Assembly: GCF_029931775.1 (NCBI RefSeq)
Contig: NC_079312.1
Location: 59,586,333-59,650,332 of the forward strand
DNA length: 64,000 bases
Direction of reading: 5' to 3'
Source of the DNA: Euleptes europaea
Taxonomy: Eukaryota; Chordata; Lepidosauria; Squamata; Sphaerodactylidae
Shown here piece by piece: positions 20,561 through 31,181 of the stretch (positions are counted from its first letter, which is position 1; each line of letters begins with the position of its first letter). The notes beneath the pieces are model-generated. The model did no database searches. It worked only from the letters and a program-made list of their open reading frames with translations, and was not told the DNA's origin. A program made the translations under genes and the position numbers.

Positions 20561-21150
20561 GTGGGGAGGTGGGTCTTAGTGGGGAGGTGGGGCTGCTATT
20601 TTTATTTAGTTATTGAGGTCCAGACCTTGTTGCACCCAGCACTGAAGCATCAAGAGTGTTCCATTCTTTATCCTACAATTTCCCTGTGTAACGTTCGGCT
20701 GTCTGCTCTAAAGGCAAGCAGGCAGCAGTCCATCTGAAGAAGAAACTCTCCTTCTTCCTGTCATCGAGTTTCCTCTCTTGTACCAGTAGCAATGCACACA
20801 TGAAGCAACTTTATTTCATTTTCCTGTTACTAAAAGATTCATATAGCAGAAAGGTGAAAGCAGATCTTTACAGGAGCAACTCTAGAAGTGAGGGAAATAG
20901 CTGTTATTCCACTGCTGTCACCCCTGTTTCTCTCCTTTCCACCACCTTCTGTATGGGCGGATATAATTAAAGACACCCTGTCACTAAGGATCACCACGTT
21001 TTGGGGCTTGACCTCAGGATTTCAAGAAGAAGGAGTTCAGTCTCTTGTGGGAGGGAAGCACTGTGGAAACACAACCCACTACCTTTTCCCACAGTGTTCT
21101 TCCAATGCTAATAAATATCTTGCACTCTTTTTCCAAGGTACAAAGTGACT
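20561..21150. other. Sequence downstream of the CpG island, nothing recognised
   Basis: No repeat family or exon recognised; would be the start of a first intron if the 20491 donor is used. Confidence 0.4.
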
Positions 21151-21234
21151 GACAGGTGGGCAGGCGTAATACATTTATTAAGCATAAAAATGTAAAGTAA
21201 AGTGAGGTGCAACCTCCTTCCAACCTCATCATTA

Positions 21235-21400
21235 AGTTTTCAAGGCAAGAGATGAGCAAAAGTGGTTTGCCATTGCCTTCCTCTTTGTAGCAACCGTGGA
21301 CTTCCTTGGTGGTCTCCCATCCAAGTACTAATCAGGGCCAACCCTCCTTAGCACCCAAGCTTTGATGAGAACAGGCTGGGCTACCTAGACTGCTAGTAAT
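21235..21400 (-). mobile_element. 5S rRNA-derived SINE (SINE3 type), partial
   Basis: GTGGTCTCCCATCCAAGTAC and the following CAGGGCCAACCCTCCTTAGC are the reverse complement of the 5S rRNA internal promoter region (GCTAAGCAGGGT...GTACTTGGATGGGAGACC). The head is preceded by the family body word GTGGTTTGCCATTGCCTTCC. It is diverged. Confidence 0.8.
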
Positions 21401-21975
21401 CATAATATGGTAGGCTTAATAAAAACAAAACTCATGGGAAAGAAGGTATTAACCCAGCATGGAGATCTGTTACTGAGCCACTTGTTCCCACAGATGCTAC
21501 AATGAAGTTCCTTGATTTCCCACACCCAGCATTTCAGATAGCAAACAGAGGTTTCAGCAATCAATACAAAGGTTCCCTAAGCAAAATTCTTAGGGGTTCC
21601 CCAAATCTCAAACAGTGCTTTAATGAGAATGTCTTGTTGGTATAAACCTTCATTTTCATTTTAGCAGGCTGCTTGCAGACTGCAGAAGTTAACTGGGACT
21701 TCCCAAAAAGATGGGAGTGGCAGAGGAGGGAGAGGCTTTCAAAGGTGCTTACCACTAAATACACAGCTATGGAGAAGTATAGGGCCCAAGGGGCTTTCTG
21801 TGGTCATACTGTGTAGTTCCTGTATACAGCAGTGATCAGCAGGACATTACTGTGCAGAAGCAGTTACCATGATAATACATTAATTGACCCTTTGTCAAAT
21901 ATCCTGAGGTAACAAAAAATTCAGTGTTCATGTTAAGGGTAGGAATTATTTGAAGTCAGCACAATCACAAACAAG

Positions 21976-22184
21976 TGGGGTTGCCAGGTCCCTCTTCACC
22001 ACCGGTGGGAGGTTTTTGGGACGGAACTTGAGGAGGGTGGGGTTTGGGAAAGGGAGGGACTTCAATTCCATAGAGTCCAATTACCAAAGCTGCCATTTTC
22101 TCCAGGTGAACTGATCTCTATCGGCTGGAGATCAGATGTAATAGCAGGAGATCTCCAGCTAGTACCTGGCAGTTGGCAACCCTA
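21976..22184 (-). mobile_element. hAT MITE, TAGGGTTGCC family (copy 3)
   Basis: Full-length copy with TGGGGTTGCC and GGCAACCCTA ends. The flanking octamers (CAAACAAG, GTAGCAAG) match at only 5 of 8 positions, so this is an older copy. Confidence 0.8.
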
Positions 22185-22478
22185 GTAGCAAGAAATAGGG
22201 CTGCTTCATTTCTCTGGCCCAGGTCCTAGTAGGCCTTGTCCAAGTTCCTACCACTTAACCAGACATTGCTAAGCAAAAGGCCTCGTTTATCAGCCAGTCA
22301 CACAGAGTAATGTCGCGCATCTCTCTTCTCTTTTAGTTATCTGAAGAGGGCAATAAGCCCTGAGCTCATTGTGTGAGGCTTTAACTTTAGAATCTTAGGC
22401 TTGTGGTTGCGCATTATTTCTACCATGTAGTGACTATGACAGTCAGTAGACATGGGGAGAGGAGACTACCTTCAACTC

Positions 22479-22645
22479 TAGGGTTGCCAACCTCCAGGTA
22501 GTAGCTGGAGATCTCCTGCTATTACAACTGGTCTCCAGCCGATACAGATCAGTTCACCTGGAAAAAATGGCCACTTCGGCAGTTGGACTCTATGGCGTTG
22601 AAGTCCCTCCCCAAACCCCACCCTTCTCAGGCTCCACCCCCCAAT
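22479..22645 (+). mobile_element. hAT MITE, TAGGGTTGCC family (copy 4), right end lost
   Basis: Starts TAGGGTTGCCAACCTCCAGG and runs to the CTCAGGCTCCACCCCCC block. The right terminus is not recognisable. Confidence 0.8.
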
Positions 22646-23174
22646 TATTTCAGCTATGCCTGCCAACTTCCTGTGCATTATTATTAGTAATTATTGTGTT
22701 AGCAACTATAAAATCCTTTAGTAAACTAAGAGAATGATAGCAATCCATGGGTGAGACAGGGATTAAAAATATCGGTGTGGTACCTGAGGGTGTCATTACA
22801 CTTGTAAATGTATTTCCTTCCACCCAGTTGTTTCTTCCCAAAGCAAACAACCAATCTAGTCCTGGATTTTCTCCTTTGGAGTAGGAGGTAGTTCTGAATG
22901 GCCCAGGAAGCATCACCTTTATGATGACAGGGTGCGTCCATTTGAAATCAGATGCTCCCATCATTAGTGGAGGCTTGATCTAGAACCTTTCAACATTTTG
23001 TGACATCTCCCCACATTTTATGATGGGCAGCTATCTTGTGATCAGCCCTCATGGCAGCCATTTTGTTGTGCTACCTACTACCTGTTCTCAAAATCCCCAA
23101 AATGCCCACAGCTTTAATCCCCTGCTGCAGAATGTAACATTTCACATTCTACAGATCCCACACCTTGCATTTAA

Positions 23175-23430
23175 AGATCATGAGAACATTCGCTGGGTCG
23201 GACCAGTGGTCCACCTAGTCCAGCACACTGTTTCACACAGTGGCCAACTAGTTATCCTGGAGTGTCAACAGATGACACAGAGGTCAAGGCCTTCCACTGA
23301 TGCTGCCTCCTTGCACTGGTATTCAAAGGTTTGCTGCCTCTGAATACGGAGGTTCCATTTAGTCACCATGGCTAGTAGCCATTGATGGACCTCTCCTCCA
23401 TGAATCTTAACTCCATGTTAAAGCCATTTA
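23175..23430 (-). mobile_element. CR1-type LINE 3'UTR fragment
   Basis: GGACCAGTGGTCCACCTAGT, CAGTGGCCAACTAGTTATCC and CCATTGATGGACCTCTCCTC match the antisense of the 'GGACTTGATGGACC...GATCCAGC' 3'UTR type seen at 57360-57430. Confidence 0.6.
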
Positions 23431-24745
23431 TGTGTATGGCCATCCCTATCTTATCCTTGTTCTCCAGGGTTCAAGTACTGTTGTTTGTTATATTTCATAT
23501 TTTCCATCTTGTTGCATGTACACCCAACTTGGTGCTTTCTTTTTCTGGTCATTTGGGTTGTTCCATAACATGCACATATCAGTGCTTTCCTCTTCAAGTG
23601 TTCTTGGATCTCAGGGCCTCAGGTGGAAACCTCTGTTCAGCTGCTGCTGCCTGCTGATGTTCTCTGACCTCAGACTTCCTCTCTGTTTTGGAGAGGGTCA
23701 GAATGATTGCCAGGTGCCTAGGCAACTAGCCGCGTTCGTCTCCCTTGGATGTTCCTTTTTTAACTTCCTTGTTCTGCTGTGAGTTCCTTGTGCTGCCTAG
23801 TTTCTGTGGTCTTGGGTGTTTTTTGGGAGGAAAACACATACAAGTCCACAGAAACGCGTGCAAGTATTTATGGATCAACCATCTTCCCTTTCTGAAGTCT
23901 CCAGTGCAAAATGTGTCCTCCATCTACTATGTTTTGGAATATACATGTGCTTTCCAGGCGTGATACATCTGCTGGGGAAAGAAGATGGAAAGAGCTATAT
24001 TTAATTTGCATCTCTGGTACTTCATCTAGATGTACGAAGTCAAACTCTGTCTCAAACTATCATCTAGCTCAGCAGGATAAATCTTTAACGCGTACAAGTT
24101 TCCACAGCCCCCATGACATGTGAATGATGTGGCTAGCACTGGTATGTCTGACTGAATGATGAGGCTTATGTCAGATCTGTGATCAGTCTCTTGGGGTTTT
24201 TTCCTCCACTGAAATATAGACCTGAGGAGGAGGCTTCACATTTGATTTCAGCATTGACATTGGGGAGGGAGTGATGAATTCTTTCCTGAAGCTTATTTTT
24301 TCAATCAAAATCATCTCTACCACTTTCACAGCTGAGGGGAGGAATACAAAAATTCATGGGTTGTACTGTATTGGTTTATCGATTACAACCAATCATGAAT
24401 CCCTCTGGGAATAGCAGGATACAATTTTTTAATGTATAATATAAACATACATTTTTCAGTGTGACCATACAATGAATGAGGACCATACATACATTTCTCC
24501 CCAACTAATTTCTCATACTCAGCAATCTGCAAATCTTTGCCATATTTTGCACCTAGTTGAGAAAGTCCTTTTTCTAGTAAGATTAGACCAAAGTTTTCTC
24601 TGGAGCGAGTCTGTTAGCATATATGATTCTAGCTGGCTGAGTCTTGTGAAAGCTGTTGTAAATAGTTCCTTGTAGGGTGCAATAAATGTTCCATGAGTGG
24701 ATGCTGCCAAGTGACAATGTTACCCAAATCAGTACTTATGCTGGG
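23431..24745. other. Intergenic sequence, nothing recognised
   Basis: Unique-looking, AT-moderate sequence; several short open frames but none with a recognisable domain. Confidence 0.4.
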
Positions 24746-25186
24746 CCTGTCAATAGGGTTGCCAACCTCCAGGTGTTAGCTGAAGATCTCCCGCTTTTAC
24801 AACTGATCTCCAGGTGACAGAAATAAGTTCACCTGGAGAAAATGGCTGCTTTGGAAGGTGGTCTCTATTATTATACCCCATTGAAGTCCCTCCCCTCCCC
24901 AAATCCCACCCTCCTCAGGCTGCACCCCCCAAAGCTTCAGGTGTTTCCCAACCCAGAGCTGGCAACCAGTGCCGGATTTAGATGAAGAGAGGCTCTAGGC
25001 TATTCCACTTGTGAGGCCCCTCCCAATTGTCCACCCTCACGGCTAGAGGAAGATGGAAGAGTGTTTTAAACAAAATTCAGTGAAGCTGAGGATGATTATA
25101 GGTGTTTAAAATTCCACAATTCACAATTCCTCCTCTAAAGGACATATGATGTTATTGTTAAATACCATAGTGGTTGGGTAAAAGGT

Positions 25187-25464
25187 AAATGTAAAGGTCC
25201 CCTGTGCATTCCTGACCCATGGGGTGACGTCACATCCCAACGTTTACTAGGCAGGCTTTGTTTACGGGGTGGTTTGGCAGTGCCTTCCCCAGTCATCTTC
25301 CCTTTACCCCCAGCAAGCTGGGTACTCATTTTACCGACCTCGGAAGGATGGAAGGCTGAGTCAACTTCAAACCGGCTACCTGAAACCAACTTCCGTTGGG
25401 ATCGAACTCAGGTCGTGAGCAGAGCTTGGACTGCAGTACTGCAGGTTACCACTCTGCGCCACAG
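25187..25464 (-). mobile_element. tRNA-derived SINE I, inside the hAT element
   Basis: Reverse complement of the 19299-19592 SINE: AAAGGTCCCCTGTGC tail side, GTGACGTCACATCCCAACG body, GGATCGAACTCAGGTCGTGA B-box side and CTCTGCGCCACAGGG head. No clear target duplication. Confidence 0.85.
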
Positions 25465-26563
25465 GGCTCTTCCACTGGGAGGGGAGCATAAATGTTAAAA
25501 TTAACACTGTGAAAAACATTTGCAATGGAATAAGCAGGAATTTTTAAGAAAATGAAATTGTAAGATTGCTGATATATTCTTTAAAATAGCAGGCGCAGCA
25601 ACGCTGTTCCGGCCGCCGCTGCAAATGGCCAAAAGGGGATAGGGAGCCTCCTAACCGGTGGCTCCTCCCCCCGCCCCGCCCCTGGAACACCCCCCTCTGC
25701 CGGCGTGGCCTCTACGCCATTGCTGGCACCATGGAGAGGCAGTGCTGGCGGAGGGGGGAGGAGCAGTCCCGCGGCAATCGGCCGCCACTGGGACTGGCCT
25801 CACCGCCGTTGTGTGATCGCATGATTACATGCATTTACACCGGTGGCCAGGTCACGCCGCCTCCTATAGACTTTTGGCCCGATTCTCAGGAATGGGCTGT
25901 ACGTTTGTCACTTTCAATGCATAGAATGCTCAGTGAGGACAACCTCTCTTGAGACATTATGGCCCTTAATTCATTTTTAATTCTTTTGAGGCTTGAAAAA
26001 GACCTCTCTCCTGAGAAATAGCTGCAAGATTGCTTCCACATTAAGGAAAGCCATCCGAATTTTTCCTTGGATGTTATTTGATAAAAGTCTATATGAGACA
26101 GTGAGGGCTCTTCTGTAGGCTGATGGCTTTGTCTTTGTATAAGCAAAAGTGCAAATGTTCATCAGGAAGTTTCAGATCAACATCCTCTGGGTATGCTTCT
26201 GTCAACAGTTCAACACCTTGCTGAATTTCTTGCTTAGATGCTGTGAGATTAGCAAGAAAGGAAAACATTTGTGCAACATCACTGTACACAGTAGCTCTTC
26301 TTCTTAAATTGGCTTCAAGTGCATGTAGTAGAGGAATAAAGGATTTCATCCTAAACTCATCCCTTGAAGATCTAAGGCATCCGGACCAGGTGCACTTCTA
26401 TCATTTCCTTGCCCTTTCCTTACTCTTTGCCTCTTTGTAACAGTTCTGTAGTTAACATTTGGTAAGGTGGCTTTTGCTTCTTGCTGAAGCTCATCAAAAT
26501 CTTCTGTAATGTTGCTTAAAAAAATTCTGAAGTGAACTGTACAAATGTGCACAAGTACTCAAT

Positions 26564-28294
26564 TAGGGCTGTTGAAAAAAAATTTTGGGGTAAAATTCGG
26601 ATTCGGCAAAATTTGGCCCATTTTTATTTGGGAAATGCCAAAGTCTGAACTCCCTCGATTCGGATCCATGGAATTCGGCACTAAGTTCGGAGTTCGCGAA
26701 TAAATTCGGCCATTTAAAGCCATTAAAAACACATTAGCGGCTTTCCACGGCTCCAGGGGGAGCATTTTTGGAGGTAGAGGCCCCAAACCTTCAGTGTAGC
26801 TTGAGGGGACCCTTCTTGCAAGAACCCCCAAGCTTTGTAAAGATTGGGTCAGGGGGTCCCGAGATATGGGGCCCAGAAGGGGTCCCCCCCCAAAATCGCC
26901 AATTGGAATAAAGGCATTAAAAACACATTCGCGGCTTTCCACTCGCAAAGAGATCAAGCCCCCCCCAAGACAGGTAACCCCCCCAAATCACACTCCACTG
27001 AGGCAATCAAGTCCCCCCCAGCAGAACAGCCCCCCCAAACCAGAAGACGGAAATTCCAAACGAAGGAGAAGAACGGGCCAGACAGAGAGACACTCACTGA
27101 CATGGGATGTACTAAAACGAATGACAGGCTAGCCCATTATAAACAACAGGAGCAGCTGCACAGCCCATTGGAAACAATAGGAGCCAGCCAGAGAGAGACT
27201 CTTTTAACCCACAGTTAACTCCAGACGAAGTTGGCAACCGGTGAAAACAGCAGAAAGCACAGTCCCACACAGAGGCAATCATGCCCACCCCCAGCAGAAC
27301 AGGTAAACTCACCCCCCTTTGGCTTCCCCCCTCACTCACATACACACACACACACACACACAGAATCTCCCACACACACACATACACACACACAGTAAAA
27401 AGGTTATAGAGAGAAGCCCCAAAATGGGTCTTACTGTGGATGTCTTCTTCTTTTCCATCAGGAGCAGGGACTGGGAGTCAGGAGTAATCTAATACAATTC
27501 TAGCAGACTCACACACCCAGACTCTCTCTGGCCATTTATGCACGGGAGGTTTTGCCTTGGATTTGCCACTCTCTAGATGCACATTAAGGATTGCCTGCTC
27601 CCAATCATTCCAATGGGTGGATGGGGGGGACCACATAACTCGGGGGGCCCTGACCCAACCTTCACAAAACTTGGGGTTCTTGCAAGAAGAGTCCTCTCAA
27701 GCTACACTGAAAGTTTGGGACCTCTACCTCCAAAAATGCCCCCTAGAGCTGTGGAAAATCGCGAATGTGTTTTTAATGGCTTTATTCCAATTGGCGATTT
27801 TGGGGGGTCCCCTTCCAGGCCCCATATCTCGGGATCCCCAACCCAATCTTTACAAAACTTGGGGGTTCTTGCAAGAAGGGTCCCCTCAAGCTACACTGAA
27901 AGTTTGGGACCTCTACCTCCAAAAATGCCCCCCCCCGGATCCGCGGAAAGCCTCGAATGTGCACACGCACCCCCACCCACCCACGGGGATCTCTCTCTCA
28001 CACAAACAGACACTCTCTCTCACACCCCGGGCCGCGCAGCAGCTGGGCTCAAGCACTCATCCACGACTGATTGGCCAGAAGAAGACCCAGCTTGGCCAAC
28101 AATTGGCCACAGGAGAATGCTGTTTTGGGGGTGCAGAACTTGTACGGATTTATCCAGCGTCCGCCCGAACTTGCCGAGTTCGGTTCATCATTTTCCCGCC
28201 TTTTTTTACTTTGGTTCTATCCGAAGTAGAAACCGCCAAATCAGGGAAAATTCGGCTGTTTTTCTTGTCGGATGGAACCGAATCGACAGCCCTA
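26564..28294 (-). mobile_element. Non-autonomous hAT foldback element (family F, copy 2)
   Basis: The ends are TAGGGCTGTTG and, on the right, CGACAGCCCTA. An exact 8-bp duplication TACTCAAT lies at 26556-26563 and 28295-28302. At 1731 bp it is longer than copy 1, but the TTCGG-rich subterminal parts and the TTGAGGGGACCCTTCTTGCA block are shared, again as inverted arms (26740-26940 against 27640-27960). The centre has CA microsatellites and no open frame with a known domain. Confidence 0.88.
27335..27395. repeat. (CA)n microsatellite, interrupted
   Basis: CA-rich tracts with short interruptions inside the family F element. Confidence 0.9.
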
Positions 28295-28723
28295 TACTCA
28301 ATAACAGCTCTGATTTCTGAATGGTTTTGCTGACCTTGTGAAAATGACTTTGCACACAGGTCCAAAAACGCAGCATAAACACAAATTCCAGTTCTTCCAT
28401 TTTCTGCAAAAGATAGTTAGCTTGAAGCCTGGTATCACCCTTCTCATCAACATCAGAGTACAAATGACTGAGGGCCTCAGTGATAGCACTGTAACTTTCC
28501 AAAATAGAATGGCCTATGACAGTGTTAAAAACACCTTGGCAGGAGGCTCCCTAGATTTTGAGGCCCTAGGCTTCAGCCTGCCAATAGGTAAATCCAGCAC
28601 CGCTGGCAACCCTACCTGTCAGGTCAGCACTTTCTCTGCACATGTAGAGTTAAAATACAAGACTGTGGGTAGAACTGGAATTGTTCAGTCTGATGTATAT
28701 GCAGCTCCTAGTTTTGGCACAGA

Positions 28724-29112
28724 AGGCCATTTATGCAGGGTCAATTTTGATGCTCGCTCAAAGCTCTTTTTAAAAATGCGACCTTTAAAATGCGTATTCA
28801 TAGTCCTGATGCAAAAGGAGAAACTCTACCCTCCCCACTCGCCTGCTCCTTTGTTTGCATAGACATTGGCAATGGTTGTTTTCATAGCTAAGCCACGTTT
28901 GTGATTTTTCATGGTTCTTTCAGTAAATGCTTCGGTGCAGGGGTGGAGCAAACACAAAAGGTCACGTTAAAGGGGCTCTTAAGAAATGCGAAGCAGGTAT
29001 GTGCCGGCTTAACAGTCACTTCCTAAATGACTGTTCAGCGTGAAAAACTAAAAAAAATATGCAGGGCACTTGAGCCTGGAACACGCTGCTAATTACCAAG
29101 CATAAACGGCCT
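28724..29112. mobile_element. Possible hAT-like MITE with AGGCCATTTATGC ends
   Basis: Imperfect inverted ends AGGCCATTTATGC and GCATAAACGGCCT (one mismatch) bound about 390 bp of non-coding DNA. The same left end word (GGCCATTTATGCACGGGAGG) appears at 27532. No target duplication was found. Confidence 0.4.
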
Positions 29113-29114
29113 AA

Positions 29115-30415
29115 ATCTCAGTCAAGAAAAGATGAAAGAAAGACAAAGCACTTAACCAGCAAGTATGGTTATTATCCTAACAAGATGCAGACTAGAAATA
29201 GAGAATCAGGGTGGAAAACTGAGATAAGCAATTATATCATGGAAACCGAATAAAAGCCAGCCATTTTGTAAAAACCTAACATGTAATATTACTTTAAGCG
29301 ACATACCCAACTAAAGTTATTTTTAATTCAAATTATGTTCTTCCCACTTGGCTAGTCCAGAACAATTCAACTCACAGACAGGAGGCAGGTGAGGGGTTGC
29401 CCAAAACGGTACCAGAAGGTGCAGTGGGATAAATGGCAATGGAGCTTAGGATAGGAGGGAGTTCCTAACCAGAATGCAACGAGGAAGGGCCAGCAGCAGT
29501 AGTTTAGGCAGTTCATAATGGGAACTGAAAGAGTTAGGAGAGAGTAAATAGGAAAAAAAGAATATAAAAGGTTAGGTTCAGGAATGAAAGCAGAATGAGA
29601 AAGTATCATACTCTGCCTCTCTTGAAGAAGAGTCTGATGTTGTCATATTGATGGTGACTGAAAGATGGTTCTTGATGAGAGCTATCTACAAAAAAGTGAG
29701 TGCAAAGCTACCAGAATTTACCTTGGTGCTTATGGGAAAGGGTTGTGATGGGCCCGATTCAGTGCACAACTAGGATCTACAATGATATTGGAGCAAAACT
29801 TTGGCACCCAGACCACTGGTGGGCTTGGGGTTGGATTCTTATTGGTGCACCTTTGCATTTGAGACCTATTGGTGTCAATTTAATAGATAGGGAACTGTAA
29901 CCAACCAATGGAAAAGGCGGCACTAGAATACACATGGAATATTCACCTAAAGAAAGTGTTAAGAAAGACTGGCATCTATGAGATGACCAAATGGGCCTTC
30001 CTGGGTTTTTTATTCTGTAACTCTGGGACTGCTTTTGTAAGGAAATTTAATTAGCTTTAATTATTTATCTTGCAAACCTGGCTCATGATTTATGGCTAAG
30101 AAGGTGTGAGCAGCTCTGAAGGTTCAAAAGGGGCTTTGATCAATGGGGAGAGGACAGGCGAATAGCATATGTTGAACATATGACACTGCATTATACCAAC
30201 CAAGGGTTCCTCTAGCAGCAGCTCTCTAGGGTCTCAAGAAGAGAAAGGTCTTTCCCAGCAACCCATGATAACCTCAGAACTTTTAACTGTATGTGTCAAA
30301 GAATGAACTTGGGATCTTCTTCTACATGATAAGCAGGGCTGTCAGAGAGTGGAAAAATAAGTTCAATTAGCTCCCTCTCTCGGTGCCCCAGTCTGAACTG
30401 GGACTCCCAGAGCTG
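29115..30415. other. Intergenic sequence, nothing recognised
   Basis: AT-rich DNA without recognisable exons or repeats. Confidence 0.4.
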
Positions 30416-30419
30416 CTTT

Positions 30420-30535
30420 TAGGAGGAAGAGGAAGAGGAAGAGGAAGAGGAAGAGGAAGAAGAAGAAGAAGGAGGAGGAGGAGGAGGAGGAGGAGGAGGA
30501 GGAGGAGGAGGAGGAGGAGGAGGAGGAGGAGGAAT
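30420..30535. repeat. (GAAGAG)n/(GGA)n microsatellite
   Basis: About 115 bp of purine-only repeat directly abutting the tail of the - strand SINE at 30536. That SINE family ends in (CTT)n on the sense strand, so the array likely grew from the SINE tail. Confidence 0.95.
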
Positions 30536-30775
30536 CTGGTTTTATATGCCGATTTTTTTACCTTTTAAGGAGAATCAAACTGGTTTACAATCTCCTTCCT
30601 TTCCCCACAACAGATACCTTGTGAGGTAGATGGGGCTGAGAAAGTATGGAGAGAACTGTGACTGGCCCAAGGTCACCCAGCAGGCTTCATGTGTAGGAGT
30701 GGGGAATCAAACCCACTTCTCCAGATTAGAGTCCACCACTCTTAACCACTACACCATGCTGGCTCTCTTCAACGA
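30536..30775 (-). mobile_element. tRNA-derived SINE II
   Basis: Reverse complement of a family whose sense strand reads GTGTAGTGGTTAAGAGTGGT, GATTCCCCACTCCT (B box), GGTGACCTTGGGC, CTGTTGTGGGGA and TTGTAAACC.. to AACC..CTCTTCTTC. The head is near 30770 and the tail near 30536. Confidence 0.85.
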
Positions 30776-31049
30776 AGTGGGAGACCCTCATTACAGATCT
30801 CAAAGATCACATCTAGTTTGGCCCTAAGCCTAATAACAGTGGAAGTTGGCTCTAACTTGAGGTAATCCCCTAAAGTGGAAAGCAAAGCAAATGTTAGCCT
30901 CAAAATAGAGAAGTGAAAGGAGTGTGGAGGAACTAATATGGTTCCCCATTTGGAGTAGGGTTATATTCACATAACCGGTCCCAGGGTTTTTTTGTAGTAT
31001 GAGTGCTGACTGTGAAACGTATACCTGACGGACTTTCTTTTGGCTCAAG

Positions 31050-31181
31050 ATGTTCCACATTTGTCTATTTTTGCTCTTCTTGTCCAATACAGTTCTCAGC
31101 CTCCAAATCTGCTCTTTTAATGTGAGGTCATTTGGAGAAGCCAAAAGAACACAACCAGGAGTCCTGGACATCATAGTACAG
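31050..31181 (+). CDS. DNASE1L3: DNASE1L3 coding exon 1
   Basis: Encodes residues 1-44: signal peptide MFHICLFLLFLSNTVLS, then LQICSFNVRSFGEAK. Donor GTATGT. A pyrimidine-rich acceptor at 30991-30997 suggests the exon begins at 30998, with 52 bp of 5'UTR. Confidence 0.95.

Larger units (their letters stand above)
25886..28502 (-). pseudogene. hAT transposase relic (ZMYM1-like), C-terminal half
   Basis: Going leftward: residues around MEELEFVFMLRFWTCVQSHF (28502-28303), then HFRIFLSNITEDFDELQQEA (26552-26346), EANLRRRATVYSDVAQMFSF and YPEDVDLKLPDEHLHFCLYK (26349-26089), and SGERSFSSLKRIKNELRAIM with LSILCIESD (26146-25886). These match in order the C-terminal part of ZMYM1-type hAT transposases, including the ERSFSxLKxIKxxLR dimerisation motif. 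The frame changes several times and a 1.7-kb hAT element interrupts it after the FWTCVQSHF block. The BED finger and catalytic N-terminal parts are absent. Confidence 0.8.
24967..28602 (-). mobile_element. hAT transposon with decayed ZMYM1-like transposase, internally deleted
   Basis: Ends are CAGTGCCGGATTTA (left) and, inverted, CGGTGCTGGATTTA (right), followed inward on both sides by AGGC(T)...CTAGGC words. An exact 8-bp duplication, CTGGCAAC, flanks it (24959-24966 and 28603-28610). The right TIR lies only about 100 bp beyond the first transposase residues seen, so the N-terminal half of the transposase is missing. It contains a tRNA SINE (25187-25464) and a second hAT element (26564-28294). 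Confidence 0.9.
24754..28614 (+). mobile_element. hAT MITE, TAGGGTTGCC family (copy 5), split by a hAT element
   Basis: The left part is 24754-24966 (TAGGGTTGCC end) and the right part is 28603-28614, ending GGCAACCCTA. Outer flanks CCTGTCAA (24746-24753) and CCTGTCAG (28615-28622) match at 7 of 8. Everything between is the hAT element described next. Confidence 0.88.

Noticed and set aside
27557-28333. Two overlapping frames of 258 and 247 codons on the + strand
   Set aside because: They run through the inverted arms of the hAT foldback element and across its end into the older hAT; repeated peptides simply reflect the repeated DNA block.
30383-30568. 61-codon frame with a poly-arginine run
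   Set aside because: The arginines come from the GGA/GAA microsatellite, not from a protein-coding gene.
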